Of a stretch of 64,000 bases of DNA, positions 41,392 through 50,501 are shown piece after piece. The notes beneath the pieces are model-generated. The model was not told where the DNA came from. It worked only from the letters and a program-made list of their open reading frames with translations, and searched no databases. The position numbers and the translations under genes were made by a program. The stretch is from assembly GCA_014653605.1 (NCBI GenBank), contig JACWEG010000001.1:62001-126000 (forward strand), read 5' to 3'. The stretch comes from Pelagibacterales bacterium SAG-MED37. Lineage in GTDB: Bacteria; Pseudomonadota; Alphaproteobacteria; Pelagibacterales; Pelagibacteraceae. Within the stretch, counting starts at the first letter, position 1, and the number at the start of each line of letters is the position of its first letter.

Positions 41392-42240
41392 TTAATCTCT
41401 TGTAGCAATATAAACACCTATTGTAGTTATTAAAAATCCTATTAAATCTAAATTAGTTAAATTCTCATTTAAAAATAACCAAGCCATAAAAGCAGATGTA
41501 GCTGGTATTAAAAAAAATATTGAAACAGTTTTACTTGCTGAATTTTTTTTAATTAAATACATCAATATTGTAAAAGCCCCAAATGATACTAAAAATATTT
41601 GATGACTCATTGCTACAATGAATGTTTTAGTAAAATCAATATATGGTTCTGCAAAAAATATTATTACTACTAAATGAAAAAAACACCCGCCAACTGCTTG
41701 ATAAAAATTGCTTACAGATAAAGGTAAGTTATTACTTAATTTTTTTTGCCAAATAGTTGATGAAGTAATTGCAATTAAAGCTAATATTGTTGCAATCAAA
41801 CCCATTAATGGTATTTTCGAACCAACATCTAAACCTAGGACCAATACTGCACCCACAAATCCAAGAAATACTCCAACCCATTGTTTCATAGTCACTTTTT
41901 CACCCAGTATGGGTCCACTAAGTGCGTTGGTTAAAACAGGCTGAAGAGTAACTATTAAAGCTGCAATTCCAGTTGGTATACCAATAGAAATTGAGTAAAA
42001 CACTCCTCCCAAATACAATCCATGAAAAAGAACTCCACTTAAAACAGATTCAACTAAATTTTTTCTTTTAATTATAATTGAATGTTTTGAGTAAAGTGAA
42101 AAAAGGTAAAACCCGATCGCTACAAAAAAAAATCTAAATGCTAGAGCTGAAAAGGGATCACTATTATCTATAATTGGTTTAGTGGTAATAAAGGCTGAAG
42201 ACCATAACAATATAAATATTAGTGGAAATATTCTGACCAT
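41392..42240 (-). CDS. EamA/DMT family transporter
   Basis: Ten hydrophobic segments; WSSAFITTKPII N-terminus and GLYLGGVFYSISIGIPTGIAALI. Confidence 0.85.
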   Translation of the reverse strand: MVRIFPLIFILLWSSAFITTKPIIDNSDPFSALAFRFFFVAIGFYLFSLYSKHSIIIKRKNLVESVLSGVLFHGLYLGGVFYSISIGIPTGIAALIVTLQPVLTNALSGPILGEKVTMKQWVGVFLGFVGAVLVLGLDVGSKIPLMGLIATILALIAITSSTIWQKKLSNNLPLSVSNFYQAVGGCFFHLVVIIFFAEPYIDFTKTFIVAMSHQIFLVSFGAFTILMYLIKKNSASKTVSIFFLIPATSAFMAWLFLNENLTNLDLIGFLITTIGVYIATRD

Positions 42241-42366
42241 TTCAGGTCTTATAAGGCATTTATACTTACATTAGATTATTAAATTTAGTTTAATTTAGTC
42301 ATGAAAATGGGCTTTTTTAATTCTATCTTGAGTTGTAACACTAAATGTATAAGAATCGTGTTTACT

Positions 42367-42690
42367 ATGATTAATAAAAAAGTAATTTTCGGATTATTTT
42401 TATTAAGTATGCTCGGGGCTTGTGGAGCGCCAACAGCTATGTTGGGACCAGCATACACTTTTACTACAACTGGTAATATTGCGCAGGCAGGACTTTCTTA
42501 TGGGTCTGATAAACTTATAACAAGCTATACAGGAAAAACTCCAATAGAAAATATTGAAGATATAACATCTAAAAATCTATCAGTTAAAAAAAATATTCAA
42601 AAACAAACCTTACAAAGTGAAGATTTTTATCAATTAGTTAAGAGCAAGATTGAAATGACAAAAGGTAAAATTAAATTGTCTAATCAATAA
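42367..42690 (+). CDS. Small lipoprotein, unknown function
   Basis: Start re-assigned from 42301 to ATG 42367: MINKKVIFGLFLLSMLGACGAP with lipobox LGAC. Confidence 0.65.
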   Translation: MINKKVIFGLFLLSMLGACGAPTAMLGPAYTFTTTGNIAQAGLSYGSDKLITSYTGKTPIENIEDITSKNLSVKKNIQKQTLQSEDFYQLVKSKIEMTKGKIKLSNQ

Positions 42691-43117
42691 TATTTAGAAT
42701 AATTAAATGCTTTTGTTTAGTTTCTTTACACCATAATTCATAACTTTCACACATTCTCCATAAATGATCAAAAGCTCTTTGAGATAATTCTAGAGGGAAA
42801 TGACTTTTAGCATAATATAACTCAGGAAATTGAATTAATTGTTTAATCATCATATCTTTCTGAATATGAAGTAACTTTATTGTTTCATCCGGTATTTTTT
42901 TTTTAGTTTTAATATCAATAAAATTATTTTTTTTTAAATTTTCAATATACTTGTCGTGAAATTCACCACTACTTATTTCTTTGTATTCATTTGTTCCAAT
43001 GAATGACTCCAGAGCGTTAATATTTGAAAAATCAGGATTTTTTTTTTTAATTTGACAAATTTTTAAATATATTAATTCTGCTACGTGTAATACGTATGGC
43101 TTTTCTTTAGATGACAT
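42680..43117 (-). CDS. Conserved hypothetical protein
   Basis: Intact 145-aa ORF abutting the racemase gene. Confidence 0.55.
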   Translation of the reverse strand: MSSKEKPYVLHVAELIYLKICQIKKKNPDFSNINALESFIGTNEYKEISSGEFHDKYIENLKKNNFIDIKTKKKIPDETIKLLHIQKDMMIKQLIQFPELYYAKSHFPLELSQRAFDHLWRMCESYELWCKETKQKHLIILNIID

Positions 43118-43866
43118 TATCTATTTTTATATTTTTTCATAGCTGAATGAGCTAAGATTAAATTAGGATCTAAAAATATTTTTGATGATTTAATTGTTTT
43201 AAATGATTTAAATGCAAAAATAGCAATTGGTAATTCAGTACAACCAAGAATTATTTTTTTACATCTTTTTTTCATTAAAAAATTAATGGCAGGTTTTATA
43301 ATCCTACTAGCTTCTTTTACCTTTCCCATTTTTACAAATTTAATGGCCTTATTAACAGAATTATTTTGATTTTTTTTGTCTGGAAAAACTAAATTATAGT
43401 TCTTATCAAAAAAATTATTATAAACACCAGTTTTTAAAGTTCCCTCAGTAGCAAGTAGACCGATACTTGAATTTTTTTTACATGTTTTTTTTGTAAAATT
43501 AAAAACCTCTTTTGGCATGTTAATTATAGGTAAATTAATTTTTTTCTGTAAATCTTCATACCAATAATGTGCAGTATTACATGGTATAACTATAAATTTA
43601 CATTTACTTTTTTTAAGAACCTGACATCCTTTAATTAAACTTTTTAAAACTAATAAATATTTTTTTTGACTTTTTTTGTTATTTTTTTTATTTGATAAAT
43701 TTCCAGTTTGAACACCTATTGACTCGGGTCTTCCTGGAATATTAGATTTATTATAGAGTATGAATAGGGGGTAATCTTGATCAAATTTTCCTCTATATAA
43801 GATTGCTAACTTATTACAAAAATCAAGACCTGCTTGAGTTCCCATTCCACCTAAAATACCAATCAT
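43117..43866 (-). CDS. Aspartate/glutamate racemase family protein
   Basis: MIGILGGMGTQAG, VIPCNTAHYW, LGCTELPIA. Confidence 0.88.
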   Translation of the reverse strand: MIGILGGMGTQAGLDFCNKLAILYRGKFDQDYPLFILYNKSNIPGRPESIGVQTGNLSNKKNNKKSQKKYLLVLKSLIKGCQVLKKSKCKFIVIPCNTAHYWYEDLQKKINLPIINMPKEVFNFTKKTCKKNSSIGLLATEGTLKTGVYNNFFDKNYNLVFPDKKNQNNSVNKAIKFVKMGKVKEASRIIKPAINFLMKKRCKKIILGCTELPIAIFAFKSFKTIKSSKIFLDPNLILAHSAMKKYKNR

Positions 43867-43904
43867 ATATAAGTTATATTTTTTTGTTTGTTGTAGAATA
43901 GTTC

Positions 43905-43962
43905 ATTGGCTATAAAAATAAATCAATTCTTAAATTAAGAACTGAAATTGATTATAGCCAAT
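43905..43962. repeat. Long imperfect inverted repeat downstream of cspA
   Basis: ATTGGCTAT ... AATCAATT ... AATTGATT ATAGCCAAT with inner palindrome CTTAAATTAAG. Confidence 0.75.
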
Positions 43963-43979
43963 AAATGATAGTGTGAAAA

Positions 43980-44186
43980 TTATGCAGTTTTTAAGTTAAC
44001 TGCTGAAGGACCTTTAGGACCATCTTCAACATCGAAAGTCAAAGCTTGACCCTCATCTAAACCGTTCATACCAGCATCTCTTACTGCTGAAACATGTACA
44101 AACACATCTTTTTCTTTATCTTCTCTTTCAATAAAACCAAAACCTTTGGTTGGATTGAACCACTTTACTTTACCTTGTAGACTCAT
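43980..44186 (-). CDS. cspA: Cold-shock protein
   Basis: [28 protein letters not shown]. Confidence 0.95.
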   Translation of the reverse strand: MSLQGKVKWFNPTKGFGFIEREDKEKDVFVHVSAVRDAGMNGLDEGQALTFDVEDGPKGPSAVNLKTA

Positions 44187-44304
44187 ATTTATCTTCTTAC
44201 TTTTTGTTGTATTAATTTATTACTTATAATTAAGTAATTTTAGCTTTCTTTAGAATTTAGAGGGTTTTGTCAACTAAATAGATGTTTTTGGGACCTTTTT
44301 TACA

Positions 44305-44772
44305 CTAACCGTTGTTTATCTGTTTAGTTAAATAGATAGAGTTTATATCCTCTTTATAATGTGCAAAAGGCTCACAAGGAGCAAAATCACATTTTTTAAA
44401 TAGTTTTCGTGCTGGTTCAAAAAATTTACCTGCACCTGTCTCTATACTTAATCTTTTTATATTTAATTTCTTGGCTTCAAAGATTAAATGGTCAATTACT
44501 TGTATACCATTACCTTTGTTTCTATAATTGTCGTGAATTCGAATTGATTTAAATTCTCCATGTTCTTTTGTAAGAAATTTCAAAGCACCACAGCCAAATA
44601 ACTTTTCCTCTTGCCACAGACTCCAAAATTTAATTGACGGAGTTTTAAGACCAGGTATGTCAAGAACATGCGCACTTCCTTCAGGGGACGCAGCTTTTAA
44701 TTCTTTAAAATGTTTTATCAAAAGCTGATTAACCTCAGGGTGATCAAAATTTCCTTCTATTGATTTAAGCAT
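44305..44772 (-). CDS. GNAT family N-acetyltransferase
   Basis: EFKSIRIHDNYRNKGNGIQVIDHLIFEAK acetyl-CoA motif. Confidence 0.85.
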   Translation of the reverse strand: MLKSIEGNFDHPEVNQLLIKHFKELKAASPEGSAHVLDIPGLKTPSIKFWSLWQEEKLFGCGALKFLTKEHGEFKSIRIHDNYRNKGNGIQVIDHLIFEAKKLNIKRLSIETGAGKFFEPARKLFKKCDFAPCEPFAHYKEDINSIYLTKQINNG

Positions 44773-45819
44773 TTATAGTAAAGTTGTTATATGACCCATT
44801 TTTCTTTTCTCTTTTATCTCTTTCTTTAGATAATCAAAAAAAAATTCATTCTTACCTAGTTCTATATTTTTTCTATAAGGTTCAATTTGGTTGCCAATTA
44901 AATTTACCATTTTAGCATTAGATAATTTTTTTAATGGAACTTTTTCAAGTGAGCATACAGCCCTTACATGATTTTCAAATTGGCTTACATTATAAGCGTT
45001 GATAGTTAAATGACCAGAATTATGAACTCTTGGTGCAATTTCATTTACATATAGATTTTCATTTCTGTCAATAAAAAATTCTACACATAATGTACCAATG
45101 TATTTAAGTTCTTCTGAAATCATGATAGCCCAATCTTTTGATTGATTCAAAATTTTTTTACTAATTTCAGCAGGTATTACTGAATATTTCAGAATTTGAT
45201 CTTGATGGGTATTTTCTATTGGATCATAAATCTCGTAATTATTATTACCATACCTTGTTATTATGACTGAAATTTCTTTTTTAAGCTTTACTAGCTTTTC
45301 TAGTATGTAACCTTTAGAAAAATCTATATTTAATGAATTTATATCCTCAGCTGTTTTGATTGGATACTGACCCTTTCCATCATAGCCCATTGTAGTAGTT
45401 TTCAAAATTCCTGGTAAAAAATCTCCCAATGTTTCAATATCAGATTTTTTTTCTATAGATACATATCTTGTTGTTCTTATATTAAGCTTATTTACAAAAT
45501 CTTTTTCAGCAATTCTATGTTGTATTAGTCTATTAACCGATGGTTTTGGCAAAACAGGTTTTAATTTATTCATTTCATTAAGAGTTTCGTAAGGAATATT
45601 TTCAAATTCATAACTAACAACATCAACTTTACTAATAAATTCTAATATTTTTTGTTTATCATCATATCCTCCAAAAATAAATTCATCACAAAAATTTTGT
45701 GCTGGAGCATCTTTATCATCTGAATAAACGACTGTTTTAATATCTAATTTTTTTGCTGCTGATGACATCATGCTACCTAATTGACCTCCACCAATAATTC
45801 CAAGATTTTTTACTGTCAT
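44773..45819 (-). CDS. purK: 5-(carboxyamino)imidazole ribonucleotide synthase
   Basis: LGIIGGGQLGSMM, KTTTMGYDGKGQY, NEIAPRVHNSGHLT. Confidence 0.95.
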   Translation of the reverse strand: MTVKNLGIIGGGQLGSMMSSAAKKLDIKTVVYSDDKDAPAQNFCDEFIFGGYDDKQKILEFISKVDVVSYEFENIPYETLNEMNKLKPVLPKPSVNRLIQHRIAEKDFVNKLNIRTTRYVSIEKKSDIETLGDFLPGILKTTTMGYDGKGQYPIKTAEDINSLNIDFSKGYILEKLVKLKKEISVIITRYGNNNYEIYDPIENTHQDQILKYSVIPAEISKKILNQSKDWAIMISEELKYIGTLCVEFFIDRNENLYVNEIAPRVHNSGHLTINAYNVSQFENHVRAVCSLEKVPLKKLSNAKMVNLIGNQIEPYRKNIELGKNEFFFDYLKKEIKEKRKMGHITTLL

Positions 45820-45826
45820 CCTTTTA

Positions 45827-46318
45827 TTATTTTGGATTTTTCTTTACAGACTTAGTTTGAGATAATCGCCAACTTTTCAATCTTTTCTTTATATCAGGAT
45901 TACTATTTGCAAGAATTGAGGCAGCTAATAAAGCAGCATTAATTGCTCCATCTTCTCCTATTGCTAAAGTTCCCACAGGAATACCTTTGGGCATTTGGGC
46001 AATAGATAAAAGGCTATCTAGACCTTTGAGTTTTTTACTCTCAATTGGAACACCTAAAACAGGAATCGAAGTTAAAGCTGAAATCATTCCTGGAAGATGA
46101 GCAGATCCTCCTGCACCAGCAATTATTACACCAATATTATTTCTATCTGCAGAACTTGCATAATCAAACATTCTATTTGGGGTTCGGTGAGCTGATATTA
46201 TTTTTGTTTCAAATTTAATACTTAAGTTTTTAAGGATTTTAACAGCTAATTTCATAGTTTTATAGTCAGATTGACTACCCATAACAATAGAGACTTTGAG
46301 TTTTTTAATATTTTTCAT
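45827..46318 (-). CDS. purE: N5-carboxyaminoimidazole ribonucleotide mutase
   Basis: VSIVMGSQSDYKTM, ISAHRTPNRM, AGAGGSAHLPGM. Confidence 0.96.
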   Translation of the reverse strand: MKNIKKLKVSIVMGSQSDYKTMKLAVKILKNLSIKFETKIISAHRTPNRMFDYASSADRNNIGVIIAGAGGSAHLPGMISALTSIPVLGVPIESKKLKGLDSLLSIAQMPKGIPVGTLAIGEDGAINAALLAASILANSNPDIKKRLKSWRLSQTKSVKKNPK

Positions 46319-46420
46319 GATATTTTAAGCTTAATCTTTATTTCAAAATTAAATAATAAATTCAATAAAATAAATAGTATTTAAAAAACATATTGGTATG
46401 CTTAATCATTATTCATCAAA

Positions 46421-47386
46421 ATGAAATTTAAAATAGATAATTTACAATACTGCAATTGGTCTAGAAAAATTTTTGAAATTAATAGAGAGGCTGGGCTTGA
46501 TGCAGTGCATGTGACAATAGTATATCATGAGGATTTTGATGAACATTTGAATGAAATCCAAAAATGGAAAAAATTATTTGAAGAAAACTCAGACTTAATT
46601 TTTCTTGGAAACAATTTTAAGGATATTGAGAAAGCTAATAAAGAAAAAAAAACAGCAATTTTTTTTGGATTTCAAAATTGTTCACCTATTGAGGATGATA
46701 TTAACTTAGTTGAAAAAGTTCATGAACTCGGATGTAGATTTATGCAACTAACTTATAATAATCAATCCTTATTGGCTACCGGATGTTATGAAAAGATTGA
46801 CAGTGGTGTAACAAATTTTGGCCGAGAAGTAATCAAAGAAATGAATAGAGTAGGTGTTGTCGTGGATATGTCTCATTCAGCAGAGAAAAGTACTTTTGAT
46901 GCAATAGAAATTAGTGAAAAACCAATTGCTATAACTCACGCTAATCCATCATTTTGGCACGCTGCTAAAAGAAATAAATCGTCAGAATTATTAAAAACTT
47001 TAAGTGATAGTGGTGGTATTCTAGGTTTATCTCTTTATCCGCATCATCTAAAAAATAATACAAATTGTACTTTGGAAAGTTTTTGTGAAATGGTAGCCAG
47101 AACAGCTGAAGTTATGAGTGTAAAAAATATTGGAATTGGTTCTGACCTTTGTTTAAATCAACCAGATGAAATTGTTGAGTGGATGAGAAATGGAACTTGG
47201 TCTAAAAGTAAAAATTATGGGGAGGGATCAAAAAATAAACCAGGTTTTCCAATTCAACCAAAATGGTTTGAAGATGCAAGAGGTTTTAAAAATTTAGAAA
47301 CAGGTTTAAAAAAAGTTGGATTTTCAGAGACTGAGACTGATGCAATACTTGGTAACAATTGGTATAATTTTTATAGAACTATTTAG
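46421..47386 (+). CDS. Membrane dipeptidase (renal dipeptidase, M19) family protein
   Basis: GVVVDMSHSAEKS, PIAITHANPS, IGIGSDLC, ILGNNWYNFYR. Confidence 0.85.
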   Translation: MKFKIDNLQYCNWSRKIFEINREAGLDAVHVTIVYHEDFDEHLNEIQKWKKLFEENSDLIFLGNNFKDIEKANKEKKTAIFFGFQNCSPIEDDINLVEKVHELGCRFMQLTYNNQSLLATGCYEKIDSGVTNFGREVIKEMNRVGVVVDMSHSAEKSTFDAIEISEKPIAITHANPSFWHAAKRNKSSELLKTLSDSGGILGLSLYPHHLKNNTNCTLESFCEMVARTAEVMSVKNIGIGSDLCLNQPDEIVEWMRNGTWSKSKNYGEGSKNKPGFPIQPKWFEDARGFKNLETGLKKVGFSETETDAILGNNWYNFYRTI

Positions 47387-47388
47387 AA

Positions 47389-49050
47389 ATGAATGTAGAA
47401 CTAAGAGATCCCAATATCATTATGAAGCTATCAAGGCTGGGTTCATTTCACCAATCTAGATTATCTTTTTTAAGAAGTTTTTTAAATGAATTTAAAGATT
47501 GGGATTATAGAAGAGATTTATTTGATTTAGATAAAGATGGATTTGGTACAGCAGTATATTCTTTTAAAAAAAAAGACAGAATTTATTCTTTAATTTGTTA
47601 CGCAAATAAAATCAATGATGATGAAAGATCAGATAGAGTAATAGCAACCAAGTGGGACGCAGCTTTTACATTGCATGATGGCGTGCCTTTAAAAGAAGAT
47701 ATTGAAAGATTAAGAAATGAAGTTCCAAAACAAGAAGTTGGTAGGCTTTCTTATAAAGAATTAACATTATCTAGAGCTAATAAATCTGTAAGAGTATTTG
47801 ATCATGTTGTTGAAAGTTTAAGTAATGGATTGCAACCAAATTTAGACTTGCTTGAAAAAGTGGGATATTTGTACAGAACAACAGCAGTATATGGATCAGG
47901 TAAGTTTGGTTTAGCAGATCGATTTAGAATTAAAAATAGAGAAGAAATTAACGGACCATTTAGATTAGAGATGATGCTGGTTTATCTAGTTAGACAATTT
48001 ACATTTGATCAAGTTAATCACGTAGCAAAAAATAGAAATCCTAAATCAGCTGTTAAACTTGATCCAAAAATTTGTAGAAATTTGGGAATTGGAAATTCAA
48101 CTGGATTAGGGATGGCCCCGTTTATTGTTAATCATCCAACATTACTTAATAATTGGATTCTTAGTAGAGAAGTTGCGCTCAAAAAAATAAGAGAAATTAA
48201 AATTGCTGAAACTCAAGATATAAGTTTGTTTCAAGAATGTGTCAAAAATTCTCTTAAAAATATTACTAGTTGGAACACAGAGAATGAATATCAACTTAAA
48301 AAGATAAAGCTTTTACTTAAGGACGTAAGAAAATTTATTCATTTTCTAGAAAATGAGTTTGATTTTAAAAAAGATTATCCATTTAATGAAATCTACCTTT
48401 GGCTAGAGAAAGAAACTTGTGAGGAGTGCATTGAGTATATTGTTTCAATAATGATGGAACCATTTGGTGAAATAGTTCAGCCTTTAATTAGTCAAATGAG
48501 CTCAGAAGAAGAAAAATACTTTAATATTCCTACTGAGCGAAATGTAGAAGACTTGAAGAAAATTTTAGAAAATAAGTATTCAGATATTCTGAAAATTGAT
48601 TTTAATAAAAAAGATAGTAATCAAAAATTTTGGTTTATTTCAAAAAACAAAGAAGAACCAAGATTAGCCAATCGTTTTGAAGAGAGTGGTGCAGATTTAG
48701 AACAACCTCTAGCAATAGCGAGAGATATAAAAAAACTATATGAAAGACTATTGTCTTTGAAAAATAATTTGAAAATTAATCAGTTTTTAATAGATAATTC
48801 TGATTTAAGACATGTTGTGAGAAGGGCTTTTATTATTGAAAACTTTCCATATTCAGAAATACAGGACAATACTATAGGAGAAAATATAGTACCAATTGAT
48901 ATGCTGCGATTGAAATTGTCTTTTTTTGGAGCTCTAAAATTTGACCCAAGATCTGACAAATGGCTAAGAATATGTATGTTTCAAGGTGCACCACTTCCAA
49001 ATGAATTAAAAGATTATGATGAGCAATGGGTTTATAAAACCTTCTCTTAA
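47389..49050 (+). CDS. Conserved hypothetical protein (553 aa), no family recognised
   Basis: Long intact ORF, 2 nt after the dipeptidase stop and 3 nt before the DUF3726 gene. Confidence 0.75.
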   Translation: MNVELRDPNIIMKLSRLGSFHQSRLSFLRSFLNEFKDWDYRRDLFDLDKDGFGTAVYSFKKKDRIYSLICYANKINDDERSDRVIATKWDAAFTLHDGVPLKEDIERLRNEVPKQEVGRLSYKELTLSRANKSVRVFDHVVESLSNGLQPNLDLLEKVGYLYRTTAVYGSGKFGLADRFRIKNREEINGPFRLEMMLVYLVRQFTFDQVNHVAKNRNPKSAVKLDPKICRNLGIGNSTGLGMAPFIVNHPTLLNNWILSREVALKKIREIKIAETQDISLFQECVKNSLKNITSWNTENEYQLKKIKLLLKDVRKFIHFLENEFDFKKDYPFNEIYLWLEKETCEECIEYIVSIMMEPFGEIVQPLISQMSSEEEKYFNIPTERNVEDLKKILENKYSDILKIDFNKKDSNQKFWFISKNKEEPRLANRFEESGADLEQPLAIARDIKKLYERLLSLKNNLKINQFLIDNSDLRHVVRRAFIIENFPYSEIQDNTIGENIVPIDMLRLKLSFFGALKFDPRSDKWLRICMFQGAPLPNELKDYDEQWVYKTFS

Positions 49051-49053
49051 ATT

Positions 49054-49665
49054 ATGAAATCTTTAAGTGAAATTGAGACAACAGTAAAAAGAGCAAGTAG
49101 AGCTGCTGGTTATTCGTGGGGCATAGCAGAAGAGGTTGGAAAATCTATAAGGTTATCTGAATTATTTGGTTTTCCAGGAATTAAACATCTTAATCAATAT
49201 TATCAAAATAAAAAAAAAAAAAATTTTGATGATATAAAATTAATTGATAAGATTAACAAATCAAAAGGGTTATCTTTTTGTCCAATCACTTTAGGTGTAA
49301 ATTTTATTGATCAAGTTAAGAACATAGAAACTTTAACAAAATTTTCAGTTGAAAAATTAGCTTATCCATTGTTGCTTTTGCCTTTTTTAAGTAGAGGTTC
49401 AGAAATTATTGGAAAAAAACTATTATTCTCATTTGATGATAGTAAATTTTTGTTAAATTTTAATGTGAGTATTTCCTCAAATTTTTGGAACAAAGAGATT
49501 CCAGTTTTAGCAAATCAAGTAGAAATAAGTTTCTTAAATAATGAAGATAATTTTTCTAATCAAGATTGGAAAAATCTTTACAAACTAGCTGAGGATACTT
49601 TTGTAGAGGAAACAGATAGTTTAAAGGAGGGTGCTGCAGGTGCTGGTTTGACTGATAATGATTGA
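49054..49665 (+). CDS. DUF3726-type protein
   Basis: N-term SLSEIETTVKRASRAAGYSWGIAEEVGKSIR and C-term EGAAGAGLTDND pattern. Confidence 0.65.
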   Translation: MKSLSEIETTVKRASRAAGYSWGIAEEVGKSIRLSELFGFPGIKHLNQYYQNKKKKNFDDIKLIDKINKSKGLSFCPITLGVNFIDQVKNIETLTKFSVEKLAYPLLLLPFLSRGSEIIGKKLLFSFDDSKFLLNFNVSISSNFWNKEIPVLANQVEISFLNNEDNFSNQDWKNLYKLAEDTFVEETDSLKEGAAGAGLTDND

Positions 49666-49816
49666 GGACAAAGAGATTGAAAAAAATTTAAAAGATTTAG
49701 ATGATGTATGTGATGAATGCAAAGAAGAGGATGAAAGTGTTTCTCAAAATTTAATTCTTATGGGATTTAAAATATGTAAATCCTGTAGAACTTCTAAAAC
49801 TATTTTTCCACTTTAA
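49658..49816 (+). CDS. CxxC...CxxC microprotein (52 aa), below ORF-track cutoff
   Basis: Manual translation MIEDKEIEKNLKDLDDVCDECKEEDESVSQNLILMGFKICKSCRTSKTIFPL*; overlaps DUF3726 gene by 8 nt; two CxxC knuckles. Confidence 0.6.
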   Translation: MIEDKEIEKNLKDLDDVCDECKEEDESVSQNLILMGFKICKSCRTSKTIFPL

Positions 49817-50355
49817 ATGTGATTAACTGGCAGCACATTCATTCTGCTCATGACAAAAGAAATTGATAAAAAAGCTATAATTAAGAAAGATAAAAACACT
49901 ATTCCAAATGATTTGAAGTTTGATTTAAGATTTAAAACTTGTTTTGTAGAAATTATTAGTCCAGCGAAAATCCAAAATTGAGTTAAGAAAATTATTGGTA
50001 TCATTAAATCGGGAGTGACAGCAAAAAATCTAAGTAAACCAGGTGCATGAGCAAAACCAACCGCAGTTAAAACTTTTTTAAAAGGAACTTTACTTTGTTT
50101 ATCTGGAAATAGTTTTACACCAATAACAAATATAAAAATCGCCCAAATAAACCAAGTTAAAATTGCTGTTAGACCAGACATTGCTACAGCTGTTTTAATT
50201 ACAGTATTGGCTGCAACAGCTCCTGCTATCCCATCTAAAATCATAATCAAACCTGCAAAATATATTGAGGCTTCACCAAAATTTTTATTATCACTATAAA
50301 GAGATTTATCTAATTTTATAGATTTTAAAATTATACCAAGAAACTCACCAAACAT
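49813..50355 (-). CDS. Yip1-like multi-TM membrane protein
   Basis: Several TM segments; IYFAGLIMILDGIAGA, KVPFKKVLTAVGFAHAPGLL pattern of the Yip1 clan. Confidence 0.6.
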   Translation of the reverse strand: MFGEFLGIILKSIKLDKSLYSDNKNFGEASIYFAGLIMILDGIAGAVAANTVIKTAVAMSGLTAILTWFIWAIFIFVIGVKLFPDKQSKVPFKKVLTAVGFAHAPGLLRFFAVTPDLMIPIIFLTQFWIFAGLIISTKQVLNLKSNFKSFGIVFLSFLIIAFLSISFVMSRMNVLPVNHI

Positions 50356-50460
50356 TTATTTTTTTTTATTTTTTTGTTCTTTGTATGAAACAATTAATGG
50401 AAAGAGTATTAAAGCAATAGTTATTATAATGCAAATTGCAATTAGGAAACCTTTAGTCAT
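50356..50460 (-). CDS. 34-aa single-TM microprotein
   Basis: Manual translation MTKGFLIAICIIITIALILFPLIVSYKEQKNKKK*; stop codon abuts the start of the Yip1-like gene. Confidence 0.4.
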   Translation of the reverse strand: MTKGFLIAICIIITIALILFPLIVSYKEQKNKKK

Positions 50461-50472
50461 TTAGAGTTTGAA

Positions 50473-50495
50473 AAAGGGGAGTTTTACTCCCCTTT
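50473..50495 (-). terminator. Rho-independent terminator after the GcvT-like demethylase gene
   Basis: AAAGGGGAGT-TTT-ACTCCCCTTT perfect 10-bp stem, U-rich on minus strand. Confidence 0.8.
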
Positions 50496-50501
50496 ATTAA
50501 A

